Shown one piece after another: positions 1 to 10,069 of a DNA stretch of 64,000 bases. The DNA comes from Acetivibrio saccincola (GTDB taxonomy: Bacteria; Bacillota; Clostridia; Acetivibrionales; Acetivibrionaceae), in NCBI RefSeq assembly GCF_002844395.1, contig NZ_CP025197.1, positions 3,286,001 through 3,350,000 of the forward strand, in the 5' to 3' direction. A model generated the notes under the pieces. It made no database searches, was not told the origin of the DNA, and saw only the letters and a list, made by a program, of their open reading frames with translations. Made by a program: the position numbers and the translations under genes. Within the stretch, counting starts at the first letter, position 1. Every line of letters begins with the position of its first letter.

Positions 1-29
1 ATTAAATATACTAAAACCATAAAATGACA

Positions 30-881
30 TTAAGTCCTGACTATGGCATCTGTCATTCTTGCCACCCGGGTCATTTCTTTTACATCATGAACCCTGACTA
101 TGTCTGCACCATTTGCAATTCCCAATGCTACAGTGGCTGCCGTTCCTTCAAGCCTTTCGTTTACAGGAAGGTTTAGTACATTTCCAATAAGGGACTTTCT
201 TGAAGTTCCAATTAATACTGGTACATTTAAGCAATCCAACTCTTTAAGCCTTCTCATCACCTCTAAATTGTGCTGAAGGGTTTTGCCAAATCCTATACCA
301 GGATCCACAACTACTCTTTCTCTGTGTATTCCGGCATTTCCTGCTATCCTGATACTTTCTTTTAAAAATTTTATTATATCCCCCATTAAATCTGTATATT
401 CTTCACTATGGCTATTATGCATTACAACAACCCCTGCACCTGTTTTAGAAACAACCTCAGCCATGTTTTTGTCCCTTTGCATACCCCAGACATCGTTTAC
501 AATACTCGCCCCGGCCATAATTGCCTTCTCTGCCACAGCCGCCTTTGATGTATCTACAGAAATAGGAACATTTATTTCTTTAGCTAATCTCTCAATAACA
601 GGAACAACCCTGTTCATTTCAGAAAGAGGGTCAACAGGCTGGTATCCCGGCCTTGTGGACTCACCTCCCACGTCAATTATATCCGCTCCATTTTCTACCA
701 TTTCTATAGCTCTTTTTACGGCGCTGTCTATATCTGTATATTTTCCCCCGTCAGAAAAAGAGTCGGGAGTTACATTTAGTATTCCCATTATATATGTTCT
801 TTCCCCGATTGGGAGTTTATACTTCCCGCATTGAAAATATTCCGGCTTTCCTTTAATTTGATTATTTATTGTATTAACCAT
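30..881 (-). CDS. folP: Dihydropteroate synthase
   Basis: This enzyme condenses 6-hydroxymethyl-dihydropterin pyrophosphate with p-aminobenzoate to form dihydropteroate in cytosolic folate synthesis. The 283-residue TIM-barrel protein carries the hallmarks of the family: MGILNVTPDSFSDGG near residue 32, DIIDVGGESTRPGY near 65, a VDTSK segment near 110, NDVWG, DPGIGFGKT near 193 and a GTSRKS loop near 225. The ATG is preceded by a strong GGAAGGAGAG ribosome site. A second folate gene, folE, lies about 18 kb away on the same strand, with a probable composite transposon in between. The identification is secure. Confidence 0.96.
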   Translation of the reverse strand: MVNTINNQIKGKPEYFQCGKYKLPIGERTYIMGILNVTPDSFSDGGKYTDIDSAVKRAIEMVENGADIIDVGGESTRPGYQPVDPLSEMNRVVPVIERLAKEINVPISVDTSKAAVAEKAIMAGASIVNDVWGMQRDKNMAEVVSKTGAGVVVMHNSHSEEYTDLMGDIIKFLKESIRIAGNAGIHRERVVVDPGIGFGKTLQHNLEVMRRLKELDCLNVPVLIGTSRKSLIGNVLNLPVNERLEGTAATVALGIANGADIVRVHDVKEMTRVARMTDAIVRT

Positions 882-1092
882 AGGTTTTTCTCTCCTTCCA
901 ATATATTTATTATAATAAAAATAGTAAAATTATTAAAGTATTTTGGGGCATTTGCTTTCTGTGGTATAATTACATTATTACAATGAAGAACTGACAAAAT
1001 TACAATTAAAAATTTACAAAGTGAAATTTTTAAACAAAATTTTTATATAACTATAATTTTATATAACTATAATTAGAAAAGTGGGATTACAA

Positions 1093-2613
1093 ATGCCAAA
1101 AAAAGTAGGAATAATTGATTTAGGTTCAAACTCAGTGAGACTGGTGGTTTTTGAGGTTGGGAAAAACGGTGCCTTCAGGTTAATTGACGATATTAACGAC
1201 CCTATAAGGCTTATGGAAAATATGGTATGTGATAAATACTTAAACGATTTGGCAATGCACAGGACATTAAAAACCATTAAGCTATATAAAAAACTTTGTG
1301 CTGCCCATGAAATCAGTGCCAACAGAATAATCGGCGTGGCTACTGCTGCTATGCGGAAGGCAGAAAACCGGGATCACCTTTTAAAGCTTCTCAGCAATTC
1401 CACAGGAATAAACTTTAAAATTCTATCAGGCAGGGAAGAATGTCTGTATGTGTATAAAGCCATTGCCAATTCCATGGACATAAATGCAGGTATAATTGTG
1501 GATATTGGCGGAGGAAGCACTGAAATAATAAAGTTTAAAGATAAACATATGAAAAACTATGTCTGCCTGCCCATTGGTTCTATTGTTGCTACAGAAAAGT
1601 TTTTGGACAAAAATACCATATCACCCCATAAACTTGACGCCCTGCACAGCTACATCAAAGAACTTTTGTCTGAATCAGACTGGCTTTTTGAAGAAAAAAA
1701 CCCGGTTTTAATAGGTGTAGGCGGTGTAATCAGGAACCTTGGCAAAATCCACAGGAATCACATAAATTACCCTCTAAACAAAACTCATAACTACCAGATG
1801 AGTATAGAGGATTTTCAGTTTATATATAATATGTTAAAAAATACTGATTTAGAATCCAGAAAAAAAATCAGCGGTGTTTCCAAAAACAGAAATGACATAA
1901 TAGTAGGGGGACTTGCCATTTTAAATGCTATAATATCTGCAATTTCCCCGTCCAAACTTGTGATAAGCGGTTTTGGCCTTAGGGAGGGCATTCTCTATGA
2001 ACATATTTTTTCAAATTCCAAGCTAATACCTCAAAATGATGCTCTTTCATTAAGCCTTTCCAGCTATATGAACCTTTACGGTATAAGGCATAAACACGCA
2101 GAACAGGTTTGCTTTATTTCATTGTCTTTATTTGACCAGCTAAAACCCCTTCACAAATTAGGAGAAGATGAGAGAAAGCTTCTTAAGGTGGCTTCCCTTC
2201 TACATGACATTGGTATTTCCATAAGCTACTACGAACATCACAAACATTCATTTTACATTATATTAAATTCCAGGTTAAACGGCATTACCCAGAGGGAAAC
2301 CGTCCTTATTTCCGCAATAGCCGCTTCCCATACAGACAAGCCCTTTAATGATGACTGGCAGGATAAATATTCATCTATTCTTTTGCCTGGTGATATTGAA
2401 ATATATGAAAAGCTTTCTGTACTTTTAAAACTTGCAGAGTGTCTTGACAGAAGTGAGACGGGAGTAATACAATCCTTAGAGTGTCAAATACTGGATGCCT
2501 CAGTTAAAATTCAAACAATTAAAGACGGGGATGCTGAACTTGAGTTAAGCCTTTCCAATGAATATAATGATTTGTTCAAAAAATGTTTTGGGAAATCCCT
2601 GACTATATTATGA
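1093..2613 (+). CDS. Ppx/GppA exopolyphosphatase/pppGpp phosphatase family protein with C-terminal HD domain
   Basis: The protein belongs to the Ppx/GppA family, which hydrolyses polyphosphate or pppGpp in the cytoplasm. The N-terminal ASKHA fold shows the first phosphate loop IIDLGSNSVRL (near residue 7) and the second, VDIGGGSTEI (near 140). The C-terminal part from about residue 320 is HD-like, with SLLHDIGISISYYEHHKHS and IAASHTDKP, as in full-length Ppx proteins. The ATG at 1093 is preferred over an in-frame GTG 12 bases upstream, because the family normally starts just before the phosphate loop. Polyphosphate and pppGpp activity cannot be told apart from sequence. A hairpin terminator follows at 2696. 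Confidence 0.9.
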   Translation: MPKKVGIIDLGSNSVRLVVFEVGKNGAFRLIDDINDPIRLMENMVCDKYLNDLAMHRTLKTIKLYKKLCAAHEISANRIIGVATAAMRKAENRDHLLKLLSNSTGINFKILSGREECLYVYKAIANSMDINAGIIVDIGGGSTEIIKFKDKHMKNYVCLPIGSIVATEKFLDKNTISPHKLDALHSYIKELLSESDWLFEEKNPVLIGVGGVIRNLGKIHRNHINYPLNKTHNYQMSIEDFQFIYNMLKNTDLESRKKISGVSKNRNDIIVGGLAILNAIISAISPSKLVISGFGLREGILYEHIFSNSKLIPQNDALSLSLSSYMNLYGIRHKHAEQVCFISLSLFDQLKPLHKLGEDERKLLKVASLLHDIGISISYYEHHKHSFYIILNSRLNGITQRETVLISAIAASHTDKPFNDDWQDKYSSILLPGDIEIYEKLSVLLKLAECLDRSETGVIQSLECQILDASVKIQTIKDGDAELELSLSNEYNDLFKKCFGKSLTIL

Positions 2614-2695
2614 CCAGATATTAAGTTGTAAGAGATGCTAAGCTATGAAGAATGTTAAACTGTAAGAGACGTTAAGGGAAATTGTTAATAAAAAT

Positions 2696-2735
2696 GGGCT
2701 GCTGCACCAATTTCTTAACTGCAACAGCCCTTTTT
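2696..2735. terminator. Bidirectional rho-independent terminator between the Ppx gene and the xylanase gene
   Basis: A 10-bp stem (GGGCTGCTGC paired with GCAACAGCCC, one G-U type pair) is followed by TTTTT on the plus strand. Read on the minus strand it is followed by ATTTTTATT. It lies between the convergent ends of the phosphatase and xylanase genes, so it can serve both. Confidence 0.75.
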
Positions 2736-2764
2736 AATTTTAAAATTTATCTCTTCTTAAATTT

Positions 2765-4582
<1,818 letters not shown>

Positions 4583-4701
4583 TTATATTGACTGCCATTA
4601 TTTAATGGCTTAGTCATCCATTAAAATTATTGGTATTTTAAAATTTATAACATTAATTTATAACATTTTAATAAGTAGCCATTTTAACAAAATGATAAAT
4701 T

Positions 4702-7011
4702 TTATTCTGAATACAGCTGGCTTTGTGGAATAACAGTCCTGGCCATACCCGGCCTTTCCCACTCAAGCCTTATTGTCCCGTTGCCCATGTTTTTATTGTA
4801 TTCCAGGTATATATCATATTTCTTTCCTGCTTCAAGGTAAATTTTCCCTGTACTTGTTACTTCCCACATGGCATTCCACTCATCAATTATCAATTTACCG
4901 TCAACCCACAATTTGGCGCCGCTACTATGTGTAACGTAAAATGTATATTCCCCGCTGTCCGGGGGCTGGACTTTGCCTGTCCACCTTATACTGTAAACTC
5001 CGTTGTTATATATTGACTCATGGGGTGGGTAGATCCCCCAGTTAAAATTAATTTCCGGGTCTACTACTGTTGCCTTAAAATCCATAAAATTCATGCCATT
5101 ATAGTACTCACCCCTAAGACCGTTTCCATCTCCCTGCAATTCTTTAGGCATGCTCAATGTTTTTTCAGATGGAAACAGTACTCTTTGCGGAACCACTTCC
5201 CTGGATATACTTGGACTGCTCCACTCTAATTTCATATTTCCATAGTTTCTAAAGTTATTAAAATCATGATACTCAAGTTTAATATTATATTTCTGACCGC
5301 CTATAAGGAATATATGTCCAAAACTTGACATTCCCCATATGTCTTTAGTCCATTCATTTATAACCATTATATTATTAACCCACAATCTTACGCCATAGCC
5401 CCTGTTAATGTAGAAGGTATACATCTCAGTGTTTTCCACCTTTATCTGCCCTTCCCAACGGATGCTAAGGGATCCGTCATCATTTAAATCCGGATGCGGA
5501 AGATTTCTTCCCCAATTGAAGTTTATCTCCGGATCTATGCGGGTTCCGGCTAAATCTGTAAAATCCGGATTGTTATAATATTCTCCTCTAAGTCCTGTAC
5601 CAACATCTTCCGGTTCCTGGTCCCCTGGCGTGGTAGTTGGCTTTGTGTCAGGCGTTTGCCTTGGGTCTTGTGTCTCACCCGGTGTTGGCGTAGCACTTGG
5701 TCTTATTATTGGTGTTGAACTTGATGTTGGCATTGGTCTCTGCGTCTCACGTGGCACCGGTGTGCTTGTTGGTGTTGTAGTAGGTGTTGTAGTAGGTGTT
5801 ATACTAGGTGTCGGCCTTGGTTTTTGTGTCTCATCCGGCTCCGGCGTCTCACTTGGTTTTACCGTTGGAGTTCTGGTTGGCGTTACTGTTGGTGTTGTAG
5901 TTGGTGTATTTTGTGGCTTCGAAGTAGAATCAGGTGTTGCTGCAGGTGTTTCTGTTGAAGGTGGTATTACTGCAGGCATTGTTGTTTCAGGCATTGTTGC
6001 TGCAGGTACATCTCCCGGTGTTGTTCCGGGTGTCGTTTCAGGTGTTGCCTCAGACGTTGTTTCATCTGTTGATTCATCTGTTACCTCAGGTGTTGAAGTA
6101 ACTTCTTCCCGGGACTCATCAGGAGTTGTCACATCTTCTTCTGTAGAATCACCGGATTTAGGTGTCGGCGTATCTTCCGGAACAGCTGTTACATCCGGTG
6201 TTGTTTTAGCTTCTTCGTCTGAATCCGGATTATTTTTTGCAAGCTTCATATATTCCTCAATAATATCCTTTAAGGATAATTTTTTAAACTCCTCAATTGA
6301 AATACCGCCTTCTCCTTGGTTAATTTCGGTGAATATAGTGTATTTCCCCATTGAAATATGATTTTTCTCTGACAATTTCATTTGCTCTGCATTAGATTCT
6401 ATAACCAACATATTTATATTAGGAAACTCTTCTCTTATTGTGTTTCTATAACTTTTTAAACTATCCATTATTTTGCTTTCTGCACCGTCCATATCTTTTC
6501 TGGCTGTTTTATTTTTATCATTAACTGCTCCTGCGAGCAAAACATAGTTTTCTTCCCCATCCCTTAATATACCTGTTTTTTTGTAATATTCTATTATGCT
6601 AAACAGTCCTTCACTAATTTCCATTCCTTCAAGGGCTAATTCCTCCCCGAAGTTGTCTGGTAAACCTTCTAAATATGAAAGCCTTAATATTTTTTGTCCT
6701 TCATCTACTTCAAACCCTATACCAGGGTTTACATCAAGACTTACATATCCAAAAACTTCTGAACTATTTACACTCCAAAAAGGAACAATGCCGCTAAACA
6801 TTAGTCCCGATAAAATCAATATAAAGCAAGCCGCAACCATTGAAAACCTTTTCATGTAGTAAGTTAAATTTATAATATCGGATTTTTTAAATTCCACTTC
6901 CTGAGATTTGTACATAGTAGGTCTTCTTTTCAGCTTGTAAAATTCATTATCTTTAGTTAAAACAGTAACTGTATGCTCGCTAATGTCCATAATTAAGCCT
7001 TTTAATCTCAT
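4702..7011 (-). CDS. rsgI: RsgI-family anti-sigma factor with two C-terminal PA14 sensor domains
   Basis: This is a single-pass membrane anti-sigma factor that holds SigI inside and senses polysaccharide outside. Layout of 769 residues: cytoplasmic RsgI_N domain (about 1-50), membrane helix (about 57-79), conserved RsgI juxtamembrane region (about 84-235), a long Thr/Pro-rich linker (about 260-470), and two PA14-like domains (about 475-615 and 632-769), each opening with GLRGEYYN. The juxtamembrane segment has the LDVNPG motif at Asn95-Pro96, the site of autoproteolysis reported in RsgI proteins. Its start overlaps the sigI stop by 4 bases, the usual translationally coupled layout. The C. thermocellum RsgI with PA14 modules (RsgI3) is the closest type I recall. 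Confidence 0.93.
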   Translation of the reverse strand: MRLKGLIMDISEHTVTVLTKDNEFYKLKRRPTMYKSQEVEFKKSDIINLTYYMKRFSMVAACFILILSGLMFSGIVPFWSVNSSEVFGYVSLDVNPGIGFEVDEGQKILRLSYLEGLPDNFGEELALEGMEISEGLFSIIEYYKKTGILRDGEENYVLLAGAVNDKNKTARKDMDGAESKIMDSLKSYRNTIREEFPNINMLVIESNAEQMKLSEKNHISMGKYTIFTEINQGEGGISIEEFKKLSLKDIIEEYMKLAKNNPDSDEEAKTTPDVTAVPEDTPTPKSGDSTEEDVTTPDESREEVTSTPEVTDESTDETTSEATPETTPGTTPGDVPAATMPETTMPAVIPPSTETPAATPDSTSKPQNTPTTTPTVTPTRTPTVKPSETPEPDETQKPRPTPSITPTTTPTTTPTSTPVPRETQRPMPTSSSTPIIRPSATPTPGETQDPRQTPDTKPTTTPGDQEPEDVGTGLRGEYYNNPDFTDLAGTRIDPEINFNWGRNLPHPDLNDDGSLSIRWEGQIKVENTEMYTFYINRGYGVRLWVNNIMVINEWTKDIWGMSSFGHIFLIGGQKYNIKLEYHDFNNFRNYGNMKLEWSSPSISREVVPQRVLFPSEKTLSMPKELQGDGNGLRGEYYNGMNFMDFKATVVDPEINFNWGIYPPHESIYNNGVYSIRWTGKVQPPDSGEYTFYVTHSSGAKLWVDGKLIIDEWNAMWEVTSTGKIYLEAGKKYDIYLEYNKNMGNGTIRLEWERPGMARTVIPQSQLYSE

Positions 7012-7760
7012 TTAACCACCTCTTTCGAGCTTCCCAAGTAGGACTTTAGATGCTCATAATCATTGCCGTATATAAGGCATAATGAAATGATATAATTCCT
7101 ATTTCTTTGTAAAGTTCTGGGATGAAGATCTACAATTTTTGTTAATTCTTTAATAGGGAGGTACTTCTTGGTGATTAGTTTGTTGTATATTTCTTTATGC
7201 TCAACAATCTTTCGTGCTACTTTAATACACATTTCTCTTGAATCTCTGTGTTTAGGCATGTATTTAGGCATATCGCTGATTTTCATTCCAAAGGATTCTA
7301 ATTTCTTATTGTAGTGCTTTATCTCTTGAAATAATTCAATTCTTTCAAACTTTGACCCTGTATCATCTCTTAAATATCTTTCTTCATAATTTTGTTCATC
7401 ATTTTCTAAATATGAAAAGGGAAGTTCATGCCTGCTTTTTGATTTAAACCTGAAATAATCTATTATTCTTCTTTTTATTACCTGTTCTGCAAAACTAAAA
7501 AAATTAAATCCTGTGGAACTTTTTTTGGAATCGTATTTTTCAATAGCTTCGTTGAATGCAATCAATCCTATACTGTATTCATCGCAATTTTTTATGTTAG
7601 AGGTCTCAAAAATATCCTTTGAAAGTACTTTTAAAATAAATGGTATGTAATCTTTAATGAATTTTTCCCTGGCCTCGTTGTCTCCTTCTTTTATTCTTTT
7701 TATAGTTTGCGCAACAGATTCCCCGTCTGAATTATAGACAGTAAAAATGATAATCACCAT
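7008..7760 (-). CDS. sigI: RNA polymerase sigma factor SigI
   Basis: This alternative sigma-70-type factor of the SigI family is partner of the RsgI protein encoded immediately downstream. The start at 7760 (AGAGGTGG just before ATG) gives about 250 residues beginning MVIIIFTVYN; a longer reading to 7838 adds a hydrophobic, glycine-rich segment unlike SigI. SigI hallmarks are a region-2 segment EYSIGLIAFNEAIEKYD, then FAEQVIKRRIIDYFR, and a C-terminal helix-turn-helix region (ITKKYLPIKELTKIVDLHPRT in outline). In related cellulosomal clostridia such pairs switch on their own operon and glycoside hydrolase genes when the ectodomain binds its ligand. Confidence 0.93.
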   Translation of the reverse strand: MVIIIFTVYNSDGESVAQTIKRIKEGDNEAREKFIKDYIPFILKVLSKDIFETSNIKNCDEYSIGLIAFNEAIEKYDSKKSSTGFNFFSFAEQVIKRRIIDYFRFKSKSRHELPFSYLENDEQNYEERYLRDDTGSKFERIELFQEIKHYNKKLESFGMKISDMPKYMPKHRDSREMCIKVARKIVEHKEIYNKLITKKYLPIKELTKIVDLHPRTLQRNRNYIISLCLIYGNDYEHLKSYLGSSKEVVK

Positions 7761-7984
7761 ACCACCTCTTCCAGAAAAATACATATACCTATATAATACA
7801 ACCCCGCCCGGGTAAATAAACCCTATAAAATAAATCAAAAATAAATTTAAAAAGCCCTCTTTATCTTATCTCTTTCGTTTTTTTTAATATTTTTATATGT
7901 TTTTATTCTTTTACATCTTTTTTTATCTGTTTATATCTCATGATTATATTTTATCATCTAAATTAAATTAATTCCATAGCCATT

Positions 7985-7993
7985 TGTCCCTTC
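7985..7993. repeat. Left 9-bp target-site duplication of the composite element
   Basis: TGTCCCTTC abuts the left end of ISLre2 copy 1. The identical 9 bases abut the right end of copy 2 at 17847-17855. Neither inner flank carries it. Confidence 0.75.
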
Positions 7994-8293
7994 GATAGCG
8001 TCAATTTATTGTAGGAAAAAGAAAAGTAGATGGCATCCCATTTTTTATTTGTGCAACTATTTCAAATAACGGTCTCTTAGTAACGAAAGTGTTTTACATC
8101 ATTTTGAGCCTTATTTTCTTTTATAATTCCTCTAACTTATTGTCTATTATTCCATATAACTCTTTCTTTCTATAAAGAATTCATTTTACTCAATACTTGT
8201 GACAAATTAGTACGTTTTGTTATCTATGTTCCTTCACATTTTAACGCTACTTTTAAAAGAAAAAAGTATTTCTATTGTACCATTTTCCATTTT

Positions 8294-8331
8294 GTCAAGG
8301 CTAAAACAAGCGGGCAAAGCCCGGCCTTGAC
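8294..8331. other. Nested hairpin in the noncoding tail of ISLre2 copy 1
   Basis: The outer stem is GTCAAGGC (8294-8301) with GCCTTGAC (8324-8331). The inner stem is CGGGC with GCCCG around an AAA loop. It lies in the roughly 500-bp untranslated part between transposase stop and IS end, and is shortened by 4 bases in copy 2. It may act as a terminator or a structural end element; its function is not known. Confidence 0.5.
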
Positions 8332-8501
8332 AAGTAGTAGGGCTTCGCGGGTCATGGTACTAAAGTTTTGCTTTTTTCTTTTCTTTTTCTTTTTTTATGT
8401 TTTTTCTTTTTCTTTGTCTTTTTTCCAGATATGTATAATTCCTATTGGATAGGCTTACTTGTAAACTTTCCCGTAATTTTTGCTTTATTATTACCTCATC
8501 C

Positions 8502-9953
8502 CTATCCGCATATACCTATAATACGCCTTAATTCTTTATATAAACCAGTTTTACACCCCTTATGAATAACAGTTAAATTACTATTCCATACACTCTCATA
8601 CCTGTTTGATGACTTCTTTAATTCCTTAATTAATTTTTCCTGAATTTCTTGCCTACTAGATGCTAACTTTTTTTGTTTTTGTGCCATAACTATGTCATAT
8701 ACCTTACCGCCATTCTTCTTGTATATTATTAGCTTTGACATCTTTTCTACACCTTTTCTCGACCAGCCTTTAGGTCTTGAACTTAAACGGGATGAAAATA
8801 CATGACTCACATGACCTTCAGCACTACAACCCACTATTCCTCTGTTTGACCTTATTTCTATACCATCCCAATTATTTAAAATATATCGCTTTGCATTTTT
8901 TATAGCCTTTATTTTATTTTCATTATCGCCTGTCTTTTCAATTATCTTTTTAAAAACCTTTGTTAGCATTTTTTTATCAGATAAATTCAAAGCCTCCTGT
9001 AAATCTTGGCTTATTGCTTCATCATTTAAATGTGTGGTCGCAACTCTTACGTATTTTTGAAGATGGTATCTATCAAGTACAAATTTACTTTTTGAAAGAC
9101 AGTTAACTCCTTGCCTTATCCATGACGCCCCATCTCCTGATATATACACCGTCTCTAAAAAATCAACGTCATATTGTTTATATATGTATTCCGATACTTC
9201 AAGCCACAAATCTTCTGAATTCTTATACACTCCCCCAAAATATCGAACATTCTTTAATACTTTTCTCTTCTTATTACTTTTTTCAAAGTCAATTCCCTCA
9301 TGCACATATACAAGTTTTGGCATAATTGTATTTCTCTTGCCCTTCTCATTCTGTCTCAATATACTTTTTTGTTGTAATGCTACATGGTCCTCATCGGCCT
9401 CAACATACAATATTTTTACTTCTCTCTTTTTATCTACTTTTATTTCAGGCTCAACTATTTCAATATTATGTATTTTATTCATCACTGCTTGTTTGCTGAT
9501 TTCATCAATATATGTCGCCTTTTCTCCTGCCTTTCTGTAGCTGCTGTCAGCTGCTTCATCTATTGCATTAATTACAACATCGGCACTTACTCTGTCATGT
9601 GGTTCTACACCTACAATCCTGTCGACTAGGTGTTGTCTATTACCATTTTCCTTATGCTTAAAATATGTCCTGTTATAACTTAGTGTTCCAAATGTCGTTA
9701 AAATAGCTGTTTTATCTTTTCTTATAATTTCCCAATACTGTTTCCTTATTTCACAGTTACGGAAATATTCATCCATATCTTCAAGCACTTCTTTAAGTAT
9801 ATCGCGTCCAAGTTTAAATAAATCTTCTTTTAGACCAAGAACAAGATCAGCTAAGTCTTTTCCTTCTTCAATAAAATTTTTTATCTTTTTTTCAATTCTT
9901 TTTACCCCAAATTCATTAAAATGTTGTATACTATTATACATAGAAGATGTCAT
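8502..9953 (-). CDS. ISLre2-family transposase (copy 1)
   Basis: This 483-residue protein of the ISLre2/UPF0236 group catalyses movement of the element. The N-terminus (MTSSMYNSIQHFNEFGVK) is followed by a helical region. A central segment (VKILYVEADEDHVALQ) and a second acidic block (VYISGDGASWI) are likely parts of the catalytic core. A C-terminal block contains a Cys-Ser-Ala-Glu-Gly-His-Val-Ser motif. It is identical in translation to the copy 3 protein and appears intact. The start codon lies inside a 15-bp stem (9942-9956 with 9993-10007), which could limit translation of read-through transcripts. Confidence 0.9.
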   Translation of the reverse strand: MTSSMYNSIQHFNEFGVKRIEKKIKNFIEEGKDLADLVLGLKEDLFKLGRDILKEVLEDMDEYFRNCEIRKQYWEIIRKDKTAILTTFGTLSYNRTYFKHKENGNRQHLVDRIVGVEPHDRVSADVVINAIDEAADSSYRKAGEKATYIDEISKQAVMNKIHNIEIVEPEIKVDKKREVKILYVEADEDHVALQQKSILRQNEKGKRNTIMPKLVYVHEGIDFEKSNKKRKVLKNVRYFGGVYKNSEDLWLEVSEYIYKQYDVDFLETVYISGDGASWIRQGVNCLSKSKFVLDRYHLQKYVRVATTHLNDEAISQDLQEALNLSDKKMLTKVFKKIIEKTGDNENKIKAIKNAKRYILNNWDGIEIRSNRGIVGCSAEGHVSHVFSSRLSSRPKGWSRKGVEKMSKLIIYKKNGGKVYDIVMAQKQKKLASSRQEIQEKLIKELKKSSNRYESVWNSNLTVIHKGCKTGLYKELRRIIGICG

Positions 9954-10007
9954 CCTTTCTATTTATTATTTTTGCTTAATTAATATCTTAACAGGATGTC
10001 ATCTTCT
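9942..10007 (-). promoter_or_regulatory. Inverted repeat that can sequester the ISLre2 transposase start
   Basis: AGAAGATGTCATCCT (9942-9956) and AGGATGTCATCTTCT (9993-10007) form a perfect 15-bp stem with a 36-nt loop. The transposase ATG (9951-9953) and its AAGG lie within the stem. Transcripts entering from outside would carry both arms; a transcript starting inside the loop would not. The same arrangement occurs in copies 2 and 3. Confidence 0.55.
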
Positions 10008-10069
10008 TTTCAATTATATATGGTATTTTATGTCTCATTCCCTACAATAACTTTACGCTAACTTTAAAA

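Larger units (their letters stand above)
7994..10062 (-). mobile_element. ISLre2-family insertion sequence, copy 1 (intact)
   Basis: The element is 2069 bp, with imperfect 22-bp terminal inverted repeats (GATAGCGTCAATTTATTG at the left; GTTAGCGTAAAGTTATTG read inward from the right). It carries one transposase gene on the minus strand and about 500 bp of noncoding DNA beyond the transposase stop. That tail has a nested hairpin (8294-8331) and a long polypyrimidine tract. It differs from copy 3 at only a few positions seen by eye. Confidence 0.9.

Noticed and set aside
5630-6361. Long Gly/Val/Ser-rich plus-strand reading frame
   Set aside because: It is the antisense of the Thr/Pro linker of RsgI; repetitive codons keep it open, and there is no ribosome site.
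8368-8565. Phe/Leu-rich plus-strand frame repeated in all three ISLre2 copies
   Set aside because: It is created by the polypyrimidine tract in the IS tail, partly antisense to the transposase end; there is no ribosome site.
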